Below are positions 16,243 through 25,385 of a DNA stretch of 64,000 nucleotides, piece by piece. The translations under genes and the position numbers were made by a program. Under the pieces are notes generated by a model. That model had not been told where the DNA came from. It did not search any database and saw only the letters and a program-made list of their open reading frames with translations. Origin of the DNA: Actinopolymorpha pittospori (GTDB lineage: Bacteria > Actinomycetota > Actinomycetes > Propionibacteriales > Actinopolymorphaceae); NCBI RefSeq assembly GCF_014873875.1, contig NZ_JADBEM010000001.1, positions 2,356,001 to 2,420,000 of the forward strand. The letters are read 5' to 3'. Each line of letters opens with the position of its first letter. Position 1 is the stretch's first letter.

Positions 16243-17223
16243 ATGGCCGGCATGTCCGCGTACCCACTGATCGAGCCCTACGACAGCGGTCAGCTCGACG
16301 TCGGGGACGGCCACTCCATCTACTGGGAGACGGTCGGTTTGCCAGCGGGAACTCCGGCGGTGTGGCTCCACGGCGGGCCCGGAGGTGGGTCCGCGCCCGG
16401 CCATCGGCGCCACTTCGATCCGTCCCGCTACCGGGCGGTTATCTTCGATCAGCGCGGATGTGGCCGTAGCCGGCCCCTGGCGAGTGACCCCGACGCTGAC
16501 CTATCGACCAACACCACCGATCACTTGGTCCGCGATCTCGAGCGGCTCCGCACCCACCTCGACATCGATCGGTGGGTAGTGGCTGGAGTCTCTTGGGGAG
16601 TGACCCTCGGCCTGGTCTACGCCGAACGGCATCCCGAACGCGTACTCGGCATGGCCTTCGCCGCGGTGAGCGCCGGTCGCTGGCAGACAATGCAGTGGAT
16701 GACGCGTGACATGGGCCGAGTGTTTCCCCGCGAGTGGGAACGCTTCGCCGAGCTCGTTCCCGAAGCCGAACGCGGAGGTGACCTGGCCGCCGCCTACGCC
16801 CGGCTGCTGGCCAGTCCCGACCCCGCTCTGCGGGAGGAGGCAACCCGGCGCTGGTGCGCATGGGAGGACACCCATGTATCGCTAGCCCCCGGACACCGAC
16901 CGGACGTCAGTGTGGCGGACGTGTCCTGGCAGCAGGTCTTCGCCCGGCTAGTAACCCACTACCGGGGGCACCGCCGCTTTCTGGCCGACAACGAGGTGAT
17001 GGCCAACCTGCACCGCATTAACCACATCCCAGCCGTGCTGATCCACGGCCGCTACGACGTATCCGGACCACTCGACACAGCCTGGGAACTGCACAAGGCC
17101 TGGCCCGCCAGCCGCTTGGTCGTCGTTGACGATGCTGGGCACTTCACCGGAAGCATGGGTCGAGAGTTAACAGCAGCCCTCGACTCTATGAGCCGCGTCC
17201 AATCCCCGTCGCAGGCTCCTTGA
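16243..17223 (+). CDS. prolyl aminopeptidase-like alpha/beta hydrolase (S33)
   Basis: This protein of about 326 residues has the prolyl iminopeptidase pattern: VWLHGGPGGGSAPGHRRHFD (oxyanion HGGPGGG), VIFDQRGCGRSRP, and the nucleophile elbow VVAGVSWGVTLGLVYAERHP, where GVSWG replaces the common GGSWG. It also has VLIHGRYDVSGPLDTAWELH for the Asp and DDAGHFTG for the His. The enzyme would release N-terminal proline from small peptides. The start may be 16243 or the ATG at 16252; a longer upstream frame exists but lacks coding character. It is one of the few intact genes in the decayed region and lies next to an IS. Confidence 0.87.
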   Translation: MAGMSAYPLIEPYDSGQLDVGDGHSIYWETVGLPAGTPAVWLHGGPGGGSAPGHRRHFDPSRYRAVIFDQRGCGRSRPLASDPDADLSTNTTDHLVRDLERLRTHLDIDRWVVAGVSWGVTLGLVYAERHPERVLGMAFAAVSAGRWQTMQWMTRDMGRVFPREWERFAELVPEAERGGDLAAAYARLLASPDPALREEATRRWCAWEDTHVSLAPGHRPDVSVADVSWQQVFARLVTHYRGHRRFLADNEVMANLHRINHIPAVLIHGRYDVSGPLDTAWELHKAWPASRLVVVDDAGHFTGSMGRELTAALDSMSRVQSPSQAP

Positions 17224-17276
17224 GCGGTCGTCAGGGTCATGAGGGTCGGAGGGTTTGGCCGGTCTCCTGGCTAAAG

Positions 17277-18881
17277 CCTTAGCTTGTCGTTTAACCTCTG
17301 GTCCTTTCGTCATGAGGTTGGTTGGTGTGTTTGCCGACGTTGTGGCGTGGTGCTTGTTGGCGGTTTTTACGGCCTGGTGGGCGTCCTGGGCCTGGCCGGC
17401 TGGGTTTTGGTGCGCGGGCGGGGACGGGTAGTTTCCGGTGGATGTTCCGATAGCCGCGGTGTACTTGTGCCGGTGTGAGCGGGCGGCCTGCTGGTTGGCG
17501 GGGTTCCCAGGGGCGACGGATGTGGTCAGTGCGATCGCGGGCAAGTCGTAGCTGGGTGTAGGCGACGACGATGAGCCAGGTCCAGCGGTCGGCCGCTTCG
17601 GGGTGGCGGATCTTCGGTTTGGTCCAGCCGAGGGTTTGTTTGAGCATGCGGAAGGTGTGTTCGAGATCGAATCGGCGCAGGAATGCCCGCCAGGCTCGGT
17701 CAACGGTTTCAGCGCTCAGGTTGGTGGATGATGTCCATAGCCACAGCGGTTTCGGGTCACGCTCGCCGGGCAGATGGTCGACGGACAACCGGATCAAGCT
17801 GCCCTCGGTGACCGGGAGTTCGCCTTCGTGGCCGGTCCAGGCCGCGCGGCGGGTGAGCCGCGGGTGTAGCCGGTTCCAGCAGCTCGCGGTTGCGGTGCCA
17901 TACCGGGGTGTGTCGTTGGCTGTTGCCACATCGGGGGGCGTCCAGGTGTCGGGGTCGGGCAGTGAGAACTCGGGTCCGTGTTTGGGTGGGCGGCCGCCAG
18001 CGCCTGGTGTGCGTGGTGGTTTCGGGTGTCGCAGTACGCGGTCTGAGCGCAGCCGGCCCACCAGCTGCACGGGCAGGTCGTCCAGCAGATAAGCCAAACG
18101 CGTCACGTCGTAGCCGGCGTCGAACACGATGAGAATGTCTGGATCACCGGGCTGCCACTGTCTGGCTTGCACGAGCCGGGTGACGACGTCACGGACCTGG
18201 CGTGCGGTGGCCTCGGTTTCATCGTCGGTAGGTCCAAGCCGCACCACATCGAGGATCTGTGTCCAGGAGCTGGGTCCGCTCTCCAACACTGCGACGAAGG
18301 AGTACGGCCAGCCCGGGATCATCTGTGCCTGGTTCTTGCCGCGGCCGTAGGTGTGGCAGAACAGTCGTTCCGCACTGGTGTCGGCGTCCGGGCGTAGCCA
18401 GTTACTGACATCGACGGCCAGCACGATCCGCCCATCCCGGTCACGGGGAAGCGGCAGCCCACTCAGCGAGTAGCTCAGCCTGGTGATGTCGATCCGTCCG
18501 GCATTCAACCCGTCATACAGCGCGCCATGCCCGCGCCGGTGCTGTGCAGCAAGGCACAACTCGACCAGCGTGTTCACCGGTCCCTGCTCACACAACACGG
18601 CGTCGGCCAGCTCGAACAAGGCATCCGCACGCGCGGTCAAACAGTCATAGAACACGACCCGGAACCGGGAAAGATCCACAACAGTGTTGGTGTCCTGCTC
18701 GCCTGGACACGGTACATGAGGCACACTGATCTGCGCGGCCATCGCTTGCCACCTTCGGACGTTCTTTGGTCGGAACCCGAAGAGCATCAGGCGATGGCCG
18801 TTCCATCACCACAACGACACGCCGAACAAGGTCAGACCCGCACCCCGAGCAGGACTCGGGAGGTTAAACGACAAGCTTAGG
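17277..18881. mobile_element. IS with DDE transposase and 21-bp inverted repeats
   Basis: CCTTAGCTTGTCGTTTAACCT at 17277-17297 and its inverted partner at 18861-18881 match at 20 of 21 positions and bracket one transposase gene. I could not establish a target duplication. The right end abuts the remains of another gene. Confidence 0.75.
17291..18742 (-). CDS. IS4/IS701-like DDE transposase
   Basis: This is about 483 residues from the Met of AAQISVPHVPCPGEQDTN. An upstream Met 15 codons earlier is possible. The catalytic triad is inferred from VLAVDVSNWLRPDADTS (first Asp), ILIVFDAGYDVTRLAYLLDD (second Asp) and RRFDLEHTFRMLKQTLGW (Glu). The latter resembles the YREK-type signature of IS4-like enzymes. 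The C-terminus is rich in Pro, Arg and Lys. The stop lies inside the terminal inverted repeat. This type is common in streptomycete-like genomes. It appears intact. Confidence 0.82.
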   Translation of the reverse strand: MAAQISVPHVPCPGEQDTNTVVDLSRFRVVFYDCLTARADALFELADAVLCEQGPVNTLVELCLAAQHRRGHGALYDGLNAGRIDITRLSYSLSGLPLPRDRDGRIVLAVDVSNWLRPDADTSAERLFCHTYGRGKNQAQMIPGWPYSFVAVLESGPSSWTQILDVVRLGPTDDETEATARQVRDVVTRLVQARQWQPGDPDILIVFDAGYDVTRLAYLLDDLPVQLVGRLRSDRVLRHPKPPRTPGAGGRPPKHGPEFSLPDPDTWTPPDVATANDTPRYGTATASCWNRLHPRLTRRAAWTGHEGELPVTEGSLIRLSVDHLPGERDPKPLWLWTSSTNLSAETVDRAWRAFLRRFDLEHTFRMLKQTLGWTKPKIRHPEAADRWTWLIVVAYTQLRLARDRTDHIRRPWEPRQPAGRPLTPAQVHRGYRNIHRKLPVPARAPKPSRPGPGRPPGRKNRQQAPRHNVGKHTNQPHDERTRG

Positions 18882-19032
18882 CCCGGGCTCAGCCCGCAAC
18901 AGCTGGGTCCCGCGAAGCGCGTACCTACGGAGTGGTCACGCAACAACGCCATCGACGCCCTACAACGAACCATCGACTTCCTCGACACCCACCTGAAACT
19001 GAAGTTCCCCCCGCGGAGCGGACACTCAACTT

Positions 19033-19923
19033 CTACGCGGCAAGGGTTGTGTGTGGACTGTATCTGAGGCGTGCTTCGAGTGGTGTGACGTAGCCCAGTT
19101 CGGGGTCCTTGCGGAGCCTTCGGCGGTTGTAGTTCACCTCGATGAAGGTGAACACATCGGCGCGGGCGGCCTGTTTGCTGAGCCAGACCTCGGTCCCGAT
19201 CTCTGCTTTCAGGATTGCGAAGAAGCTCTCGGCGGCAGCGTTGTCGTAGCACGTTCCGACTCGACCCATGCTCTGGCGCATCGTCAACTTGTGTATCTCG
19301 CTGCGGAACTCGCGTGAGGTGTACTCGCTGCCGCGATCGCTGTGGAAGATGCAGTCCTCCTCTAAGTCGCCGCGGGCGTGGGCCATGCGCAGGGCGTCGA
19401 TGACCAGATCGGCGCGGTGGTGGTCAGCCATGGACCAGCCGAGCACCTCGCGGGTCGCCAGGTCGATGGCGGTGGCGAGGTAGTACCAGCCCTGGGCGGT
19501 GGGCAGGTAGGTGATATCGCCGACCAGTCTCGTGCCGGGCCGCTTCGCGGTGAAGTCGCGGGCGATCAGGTCCGGCGCCGGCGCAGCCGTGGTGTCGGCC
19601 TTGGTCAGGCTGCGGCGCCGACGCCGTGTGATGCCGCGGATCCGGCGTTCTCGCATGATCCGCTCCACCTTCTTGCGATTGACCGCCCGCCCGCTGCGGC
19701 GCAGGGTGGCGTGCACCCGCGGGACACCGTAGGCCCCCATGGAGTCGCGGTGGATCTCGGCGATCTCGCCGGCCAGGACGTCCTCCTCCCGGGCGCGGGC
19801 CTCGGCGGCAGGCCTACCCGCCCGCCAGGCATAGAAGGAGGAGCGGGAGATCTCCAGCACTCGACAGATCCGCTTGACGCCCCAGGCATCGTGGTGATCC
19901 TCAACGAAACGGAAGCGGATCAC
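19033..19923 (-). CDS. IS3-family transposase OrfB (DDE)
   Basis: This protein is 296 residues. An HTH_21-like region (GVKRICRVLEISRSSFYAWR) is followed by the integrase core with all three acidic residues: LVGDITYLPTAQGWYYLATA, FHSDRGSEYTSREFRSEIH and CYDNAAAESFFAILKAEIG. The C-terminus has INYNRRRL-like VNYNRRRLRKDPELGYVTPL. It overlaps orfA by 4 bases, so the active enzyme is probably made by -1 frameshifting to an OrfAB fusion. The element looks competent. Confidence 0.9.
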   Translation of the reverse strand: MIRFRFVEDHHDAWGVKRICRVLEISRSSFYAWRAGRPAAEARAREEDVLAGEIAEIHRDSMGAYGVPRVHATLRRSGRAVNRKKVERIMRERRIRGITRRRRRSLTKADTTAAPAPDLIARDFTAKRPGTRLVGDITYLPTAQGWYYLATAIDLATREVLGWSMADHHRADLVIDALRMAHARGDLEEDCIFHSDRGSEYTSREFRSEIHKLTMRQSMGRVGTCYDNAAAESFFAILKAEIGTEVWLSKQAARADVFTFIEVNYNRRRLRKDPELGYVTPLEARLRYSPHTTLAA

Positions 19924-20210
19924 CGTATCGTCTCCGTGGCGAAATAGGCGGCCGCCTTGCGGAGGATCTCGATCGTCTTCTGCTGCTCGGCGGTCTGCTT
20001 GCGCAGTCGCTTCAGCTCCTCACGCTCGGTGCTGGTCAGTGCCCCAGGCCGGCCCTCACCCCGGTCGGCCCCATCGCGGTTGACCCAACCGCGCAGCCCT
20101 TCCGGGCTGACCCCGAGCTCCCGCGCGATCTCGGTGACGGTCCGCTCCGGCGAGGAGCGCACCAGCGCGACCGCGTCCCGCTTGAACTCCTCGGTATACC
20201 GCTTACTCAT
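19920..20210 (-). CDS. IS3-family transposase OrfA (HTH)
   Basis: About 96 residues from the Met of SKRYTEEFKRDAVALVRSSP. An N-terminal helix-turn-helix (TVTEIARELGVSPEGLRGWV) binds the element ends. A leucine-zipper-like helix (LKRLRKQTAEQQKTIEILRK) mediates OrfA/OrfAB contact. The ending AAAYFATETIR runs into the start of orfB, the usual frameshift zone. A GTG 18 bases upstream is an alternative start. Confidence 0.88.
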   Translation of the reverse strand: MSKRYTEEFKRDAVALVRSSPERTVTEIARELGVSPEGLRGWVNRDGADRGEGRPGALTSTEREELKRLRKQTAEQQKTIEILRKAAAYFATETIR

Positions 20211-20578
20211 GTTGCTCTTGGTTCCCACCTGGCACTACTTCCTCTGGGCTCACACGTCCCAGTCTCCAGGTGTCCACTCCGCGGGGGGAACTTCAAACAG
20301 CCAGAAGCCGAGGCGAAACGATGAGGTGATCAGCTAGCACATCGACGGCGGGGTTGTCTGCGTCGAGGTGCGTCGTTCAGTGACCGCTCTAGTTCAACTG
20401 CTGCTGCAACGCAGCCGAAGCCCGTGTTGTCATCGCACATGGCCGGGGCGGCCGCGTCGTTGACCAACGTTGGCGCATCGGTTTGGCGTAGGCGGCCTCA
20501 GCGCCCGGGGTGCAGCCCAATCGGTCTCGTCAAGCCCGGCGCGCAGCAAGGGCTGCAACGGCACCGTCCTATGCGACG

Positions 20579-21493
20579 ATGGCGATCATGCCTGACGAAC
20601 AAACGCCTGTCTCGGCTCGTCGGTCTGCGGCGGAGGGCTTTGTCAGTGAGGTCAACGCGCAGACAGGCAGTGACCTGCGGCTGGTTGGGCTGCCGGATCT
20701 GGGCACGCCCAGTGGTGCTGCCTACGTGCGCTGGCCGGACGGGCGCCCTGGCGTACTCACCCGGTCGATCCTGAGCCCCGACACGTTGCATGTCTTCGCC
20801 GACATCCTCGCCATGGCCTCGGCCCGCGGTGTCCCGGTGCCGCGGTATGAGCTGATCACTGCGCTTTCCCAGGGTTCGGCCGTCGTTCAGCAACGGCTGC
20901 CTGGTTCACCGCCGCGGCACATCGATCCATCGATGGTCGATGCGATGGTCGCTGTCAACGAGTCGTTCGCCGGACTCCTCGCCGACTGGCCGCAGGTGGA
21001 GGTTCCACAGCTGCATCTACGCCAGAGCGGTGAGGGCACGTGCCTCCACGAAACACTGCAGCGCTACGACGATCGCAGCAGGAGACTGCTCGGCTGGATC
21101 CGGGACGTCGCAACCACAGGTCCGGACCAGCTGACAGGTGATGACCTCGTGCACTGGGACTTCGTACCAGGCAACCTCTTGTTCGACCCGATGGGAGCCG
21201 TGACGGGCGTCGTCGACTGGTTCACTATCGCACGCGGTGACCGCCACTTCGGACTGATGAAGGTGCGCTTCAACCTTGGACACTTCGCCGCCGACGGCAC
21301 GGGCGGCTACCCAACGGTGACCGCCGCGGCGATCAGTCGCCTGGACGATCTCCTCGATCAACTGCTGGAACCAGCCACGTACGACCTGTACTGGGCGCAC
21401 TGGAGCCTTGCACTCGTCGACTGGACGATCCGCCAAGGCCAACAGTCCAAGATCGACGCCTACCTCGACCTCGCCAACACCCGCATCCGCTGA
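20579..21493 (+). CDS. aminoglycoside phosphotransferase (APH)-like kinase
   Basis: About 304 residues from the ATG at 20579; the ATG at 20588 also works. The Brenner-type catalytic loop is DLVHWDFVPGNLLFDPMGAV, with His, Asp and Asn in the HxDxxxxN order. VVDWFTIARGDRHFGLMK supplies the metal-binding Asp. The N-lobe is weaker: GTPSGAAYVRWPDGRPGVLT. The APH fold also covers choline, homoserine and antibiotic kinases, so resistance should not be assumed. It lies between the IS3 element and IS110 debris within the element bounded by att copies 2 and 3. Confidence 0.8.
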   Translation: MAIMPDEQTPVSARRSAAEGFVSEVNAQTGSDLRLVGLPDLGTPSGAAYVRWPDGRPGVLTRSILSPDTLHVFADILAMASARGVPVPRYELITALSQGSAVVQQRLPGSPPRHIDPSMVDAMVAVNESFAGLLADWPQVEVPQLHLRQSGEGTCLHETLQRYDDRSRRLLGWIRDVATTGPDQLTGDDLVHWDFVPGNLLFDPMGAVTGVVDWFTIARGDRHFGLMKVRFNLGHFAADGTGGYPTVTAAAISRLDDLLDQLLEPATYDLYWAHWSLALVDWTIRQGQQSKIDAYLDLANTRIR

Positions 21494-21556
21494 CCCACGT
21501 CGCTGACGGGCAGCTCAATGCGTGTCGTCAAGGGCGCCAGCATCCACGCGGCGCCG

Positions 21557-21798
21557 TCACGCCGCGGCGGAGTAGCCGGCATCGTAAAGCTGATGACTTC
21601 GGAGCATTGCGTATAGGACGTTGATGCGTCGTCTGGCGAGGGCGATGACGGCCTGCTGGTGGGTCTTGCCTTCTGATCGTTTGCGGGCGTAGAAGGTCTT
21701 GCTCGCTAGATCGCTGGTCAGGGCGCAGAACGCGGACTGGTAGAAGATGCGCTTGAGTCTGCGGTTGCCGCCGGCAGCTCGGCGCAGGTAGCGCAGCT
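21557..21798 (-). pseudogene. IS110-family transposase C-terminal fragment
   Basis: Reading from about 21798 gives GKLRYLRRAAGGNRRLKRIF, YQSAFCALTSDLASKTFYAR, KRSEGKTHQQAVIALARRRI and NVLYAMLRSHQLYDAGY, then a stop. This is the end of the transposase_20 domain of IS110/IS116/IS902 enzymes. The N-terminal DEDD domain is absent. The fragment joins directly to a Rep remnant at about 21799. Confidence 0.82.
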
Positions 21799-22038
21799 TC
21801 CCGCCGCTACTCAGCCACCTTCCGCCAACTCCGCCAAGCCCGCATTGACTGGCGGAGAGCACACCACGAATCCGCCGACCACCTCGAAGAGCACCAGGTC
21901 CTGGCGGTCGTTGGTGAACTCGTCTACACCGGCACCGGCTGGCACACCACCGGTGACGCCCTCCTCGCCAACACCGCCGCAGCCCTCGCCCGCGAGCAAC
22001 GCCAAACCGGACGACTGGAGATCGCAACCAACGGTTGA
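21799..22038 (+). pseudogene. RepSA-like replication initiator C-terminal remnant
   Basis: The frame reads SRRYSATFRQLRQARIDWRR, then EEHQVLAVVGELVYTGTGWH, TTGDALLANTAAALAREQRQ, and stops after IATNG. Actinomycete integrative elements and related plasmids encode a Rep protein with this C-terminal pattern (SRRYSTTF, a VVG-x-x-x-Y-x-G strand, TTGDA-LA). No start or N-terminal part remains because IS110 debris replaces it. Its position just ahead of xis and int matches the rep-xis-int order of these elements. Confidence 0.6.
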
Positions 22039-22969
22039 CACATCCAAGTGTCAAGCCCCGGGTTTCGTGGAGACTGATTTAGTTGGTTCCTGCCGCGGCC
22101 AAGACCGGGTTGGTCTGGGCGTGTGATGCCGTGCCGGCATCGGTCTGGGACGCTTTGGTGGCGTCGTGGTGGTGGCCATGCTGGGCGTCGGGCTGCTCGT
22201 CGTGGTCGTCAGGGTCGGTGGCCTGACGGGCCCAGTAGGCGGCCTCGTACTCGGCGGGCGGGACGTGCCCGAGCTCGCCGTGCAGGCGTCGTTGGTTGTA
22301 CCAGTCGGCCCACTCCGCGACCGCGATCTCAAGGTCGTCGATCCCGCGCCACGGTCCCTTCCGCCGACGCGCTGGACCGCGGACGAGCTCGGCTTTGAAC
22401 AGCGAGTTCAGCGCCTCGGCCATGGCATTGGTGTGTCCTGAAGGGAGCTGAGGTTTTCTGTTGTAGAAGGCAGAATGATCGGCAGTGACCATGCTGTTGC
22501 AGAGATGAAGGTAGGTCCTTCGGTATCGGTATACAGGTACTGGTGCCAAACCGCCGCGAGCTGCTGTGGTGAATGAGCCATGGTGGTGAACGTCCGCGGA
22601 AAAGCCGTCGTGAGAGGCGGCAGGTATGAGCCAAGAAGGCGAACGAGAGTGAACCATCGACGACGTGTCGTTAAGCCAGGTGGCATCAAAACTAGGGCCT
22701 TAATGCTGTCCTGGGATAAGTCAGAGGGAAACCTGTCTACTGCTCTGGCGGTGCCCGGCATGAAGATGGCGCGAGTTTGGCTTCGGCTCTGCAGCGGAAC
22801 AGGAGAACTCCTCGGCACGACACGGGTTCCAGTGGATTGGAGCAGGAACCCATCGGGAGATCGGCAAGCGGCTAATCCGCGAGCCGCAGAGTACCGGGCA
22901 CGTGCCAGGAGGGCGGAACGTCTCGTAGTAGTGATGAAGCGCCCGTAATGGGCGCGGAGCGAAGGAGAC

Positions 22970-24295
22970 GTGTCGTCGAGTGTCGTCCAGCGATCAACCA
23001 AGCACGGGAGGAATTGCGTGGGCGAGACAAGATCAGCAGGTAAGTCGTTTGACATTCCGAGAACGCTGATATGGAAGGCATACCTGAAAGTCAGTGACAA
23101 CAAGGGTGCGGCAGGGGTCGACGGGCAGTCGTTGGCAGAGTTTGAAGAGGATCTTCAGAACAATCTGTTCAAGCTCTGGAACAGGATGTCGTCGGGGAGT
23201 TATTTCCCAGCGCCGGTAAAGGCCGTTCCCATCCCGAAGCCGGATGGTGGCACACGGATCCTCGGAGTGTCCACTATCGCCGACCGGATAGCGCAGACGG
23301 CCGTGGCGATGATCCTGGAGCCGGACGTGGACCCCGTGTTCCACTCCGATTCCTACGGTTATCGTCCAGGGAAGTCTGCGCTGGACGCGGTGGAGGTGTG
23401 CAAGCAGCGGTGCTGGAGACGCCCATGGGTGGTCGATCTGGACATCCAGGGTTTCTTCGACAACGTTCCGCACGCTCAGATCGTCGCCGCGGTGGAGAAA
23501 CACACCGACCTGCCGTGGGTTGTGCTGTATGTGAAACGGTGGCTTGTCGCGCCGGTTCAGCAGCCAGACGGTAGTCGTGTCGTTCCCGTCAAGGGAACTC
23601 CACAAGGATCGGCAATCTCACCATTGTTGTCGAATCTCTTCCTGCACTACGCGTTGGACTCCTGGCTGGCCAGGAAGTATCCGGTGGTGCGGTTCGAGAG
23701 GTACTGCGACGACGTTGTCCTGCACTGTTACAGTCAGCGGCAAGCGAAGTTCATTCGCCATGTTGTTGCCGAACGGTTGCTGGAGTTCGGGTTGGTCTGT
23801 CACCCGGACAAGACCCGCATCGTCTACTGCAAGCAGGAGGGGCGAGATGAGGAGTACCCGGTGACGAGCTTCACGTTCCTGGGCTTCGATTTTCGTCGCG
23901 CCCCTATCCGTCGCCGTGACGGCGTGCTGATGTGCGGGTTCGTCCCGCTCGTCGGCAAGGCTGCGTTGAAGTCGATGGCGCGGGTCATCCGGCAGTGGAA
24001 GCTGGGTCGCAGGACCAGTCTGAGTTTTCGGGGCCTCGCCGCGATGGTCAATCCCATCGTATCGGGGTGGATCAACTACTATGGGCGCTTCTACAAGTCC
24101 AGGTTGATGCACTTTCTAGAGCAGCAGATCAATCCCTTCCTGGTGAAGTGGGCGATGCGGAAATACAAGCGACTGCGCCGTGCCAAGGGAAAGACGCGCC
24201 GGAAACTGGCCGAGATAGCGTCAGCGTTTCCAGCGATGTTCGCTCACTGGAAACACGGCGCGATGCCTACTGGTTCGACGGTGGGAGCCCGGTGA
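22970..24295 (+). CDS. ltrA: group II intron reverse transcriptase/maturase
   Basis: This 441-residue protein starts at GTG after GAAGGAG. Reverse transcriptase blocks run in order: NKGAAGVDGQSLAEFEEDL (RT0/1), PVKAVPIPKPDGGTRILGVS, SYGYRPGKSALDAVEVC, VVDLDIQGFFDNVPHA (first catalytic Asp), GTPQGSAISPLLSNLFLHYA and RYCDDVVLHC at residues 244-253. YCDD stands where most group II RTs have YADD. The maturase X domain is at the C-terminus (GWINYYGRFYKSRLMHFLEQ). No HNH endonuclease domain follows, so mobility may rely on replication-coupled priming. It assists splicing and retrohoming of the surrounding intron. Confidence 0.93.
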   Translation: MSSSVVQRSTKHGRNCVGETRSAGKSFDIPRTLIWKAYLKVSDNKGAAGVDGQSLAEFEEDLQNNLFKLWNRMSSGSYFPAPVKAVPIPKPDGGTRILGVSTIADRIAQTAVAMILEPDVDPVFHSDSYGYRPGKSALDAVEVCKQRCWRRPWVVDLDIQGFFDNVPHAQIVAAVEKHTDLPWVVLYVKRWLVAPVQQPDGSRVVPVKGTPQGSAISPLLSNLFLHYALDSWLARKYPVVRFERYCDDVVLHCYSQRQAKFIRHVVAERLLEFGLVCHPDKTRIVYCKQEGRDEEYPVTSFTFLGFDFRRAPIRRRDGVLMCGFVPLVGKAALKSMARVIRQWKLGRRTSLSFRGLAAMVNPIVSGWINYYGRFYKSRLMHFLEQQINPFLVKWAMRKYKRLRRAKGKTRRKLAEIASAFPAMFAHWKHGAMPTGSTVGAR

Positions 24296-24353
24296 CGGGA
24301 GACTGTCACGCCGGGTTCTGAGAGCAGCGGCGGGTGAAATTCCCGCCGCTGAC
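24286..24353 (+). ncRNA. group II intron domains V and VI
   Basis: GAGCCCGGTGACGGGAGACT then GTCACGCCGGGTTCTGAG folds as the 34-nt domain V hairpin with its AGC-type base. It is followed by CAGCGGCGGGTGAAATTCCC GCCGCTGAC, a domain VI stem with unpaired A residues suited for branching. Confidence 0.75.
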
Positions 24354-25067
24354 TCACCTCGTAGCTGTCTCCTCTACTTCCAACCGACGCGACCGCGTCG
24401 GCCTCCTCCAGCCGCTGGGTGTAGCGCAACGCGCGGTATTGCACGCCTCTGTCGCTGTGATGGACCAGGCCGGCCACGTCCTGACTGGCGTGTTCACGCC
24501 GCCAGATACCCATCTGCAGTGCATCCAGTGCGAGCTCGGTATACAGGCTGATCGACACCTGCCACCCGAGGATCATGCGGGAGTAGACGTCGAGCACGAA
24601 GGCCACATAGACCCACCCGTCCGCGGTGCGCACATAGGTCAGATCGGCCACCCACAACTGGTTCGGACGTGACGCGGTGAAGTCGCGTCTGACCAGGTCA
24701 CAGGGTCGCTCGGTCTCAGCGGCCGGCTTGGTGGTCCGGGGGTGCTTGTCCCGGGTGACGCCACGGACACCTTCGGCGCGCATCAGCCGTTCGACCGTGC
24801 ACTTGGCCACCTGATGGCCCTGACGGCGCATCTCGTGACACACCTTCCTCGCGCCGTAGACCTCCAGGTTCTTCACATGCACCTCCTTGATCTGCTCGAC
24901 CAGGATCTGGTCACGGACAGACCGAGCCGACGGCGGCCGGGACTTCTGCGCGTAGTAGGTCGACGGCGCGATCTCAGCAGGCGTTCCCTTCAACGCCGTC
25001 AGGACCGGCTGGACGCCACCGTGCTCCGCTTCCACGGAGTCCACGAACTCGACCTTCAACGCCGTGT

Positions 25068-25385
25068 CTATCGACTCGGACGGTCCAACTCCGCCGCGAA
25101 GAAAGACGCCGCCGACTTCAGAATCGAGTTCGCCCGGCGCAGCTCACGGTTCTCCCGCTCCAGCTCCGCGATCTTGGCCGCGTCCGATGTCGTCGTCCCC
25201 GGCACCACCCCAGCGTCAACCTCAACCTGCTTCACCCACGTCCGCAACGCTTCCGGATGCACCCCGAGTTGGTCCGCGATCCGCTTCACCGCGCCCATCC
25301 GAGACCCCGGATCCTGCCGAGCCTCCACCGCCAACCGCGTGGCCCGCTCCCTCAACTCATCCGGGTACTTACGCTGCGCTGCCAT
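25068..25385 (-). CDS. IS3-family transposase OrfA (second element)
   Basis: This is 105 residues from the ATG of AAQRKYPDELRERATRLAVE, preceded by GGAGGAACGAGG; an earlier in-frame start is less likely. A helix-turn-helix (MGAVKRIADQLGVHPEALRT) is followed by a coiled coil (KIAELERENRELRRANSILK) and the ending SAASFFAAELDRPSR. It is unlike the OrfA at 19920, so the two IS3 elements belong to different subgroups. OrfB starts just after it in another phase. Confidence 0.88.
   Translation of the reverse strand: MAAQRKYPDELRERATRLAVEARQDPGSRMGAVKRIADQLGVHPEALRTWVKQVEVDAGVVPGTTTSDAAKIAELERENRELRRANSILKSAASFFAAELDRPSR

Larger units (their letters stand above)
19000..20295. mobile_element. IS3-family element with AAC target duplication
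   Basis: Terminal inverted repeats TGAAGTTCCCCCCGCGGAG (19000 on) and the matching inverted end to 20295 agree at all but two of 26 positions. AAC flanks both sides (18997-18999 and 20296-20298), the 3-bp duplication expected of IS3. Both transposase frames are intact. Confidence 0.9.
18882..20324 (+). pseudogene. gene tail split by an IS3 element and cut by a second IS
   Basis: Joining 18882-18999 to 20299-20324 across the IS3 (keeping one AAC) gives one open frame. It reads LGPAKRVPTEWSRNNAIDAL, QRTIDFLDTHL and KQPEAEAKR, then stops. The helix resembles the C-terminal helix of dienelactone-hydrolase-like alpha/beta hydrolases, but the piece is too short to be sure. Its 5' part is lost at the boundary with the upstream IS. 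Confidence 0.5.
22431..24357 (+). mobile_element. group II intron, about 1.93 kb
   Basis: The 5' end GTGTGTCCTG fits the GUGYG consensus, and the 3' end is TGACTCAC. Inside are the reverse transcriptase gene and, near the 3' end, a domain V and domain VI hairpin. Consensus ends remove 1927 bases; restoring the orfB frame exactly needs 1928, so the boundary is uncertain by one base. The 540 bases before the RT gene are the structured 5' domains and hold no other supported gene. Confidence 0.85.
22079..25059 (-). pseudogene. IS3 OrfB interrupted by an antisense group II intron
   Basis: The 5' part (24358-25059) reads GVQPVLTALKGTPAEIAPST, LWVADLTYVRTADGWVYVAF, HHSDRGVQYRALRYTQRLEE and ends VASVGSRGDSYE. 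The 3' part (22079-22430) resumes NAMAEALNSLFKAELVRG and WYNQRRLHGELGHVPPAEYE. Together they form a complete integrase core with its D, D and E. The break falls exactly before the catalytic-Glu helix. The insert reads on the opposite strand, so the transposase transcript cannot be repaired by splicing. Confidence 0.85.
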
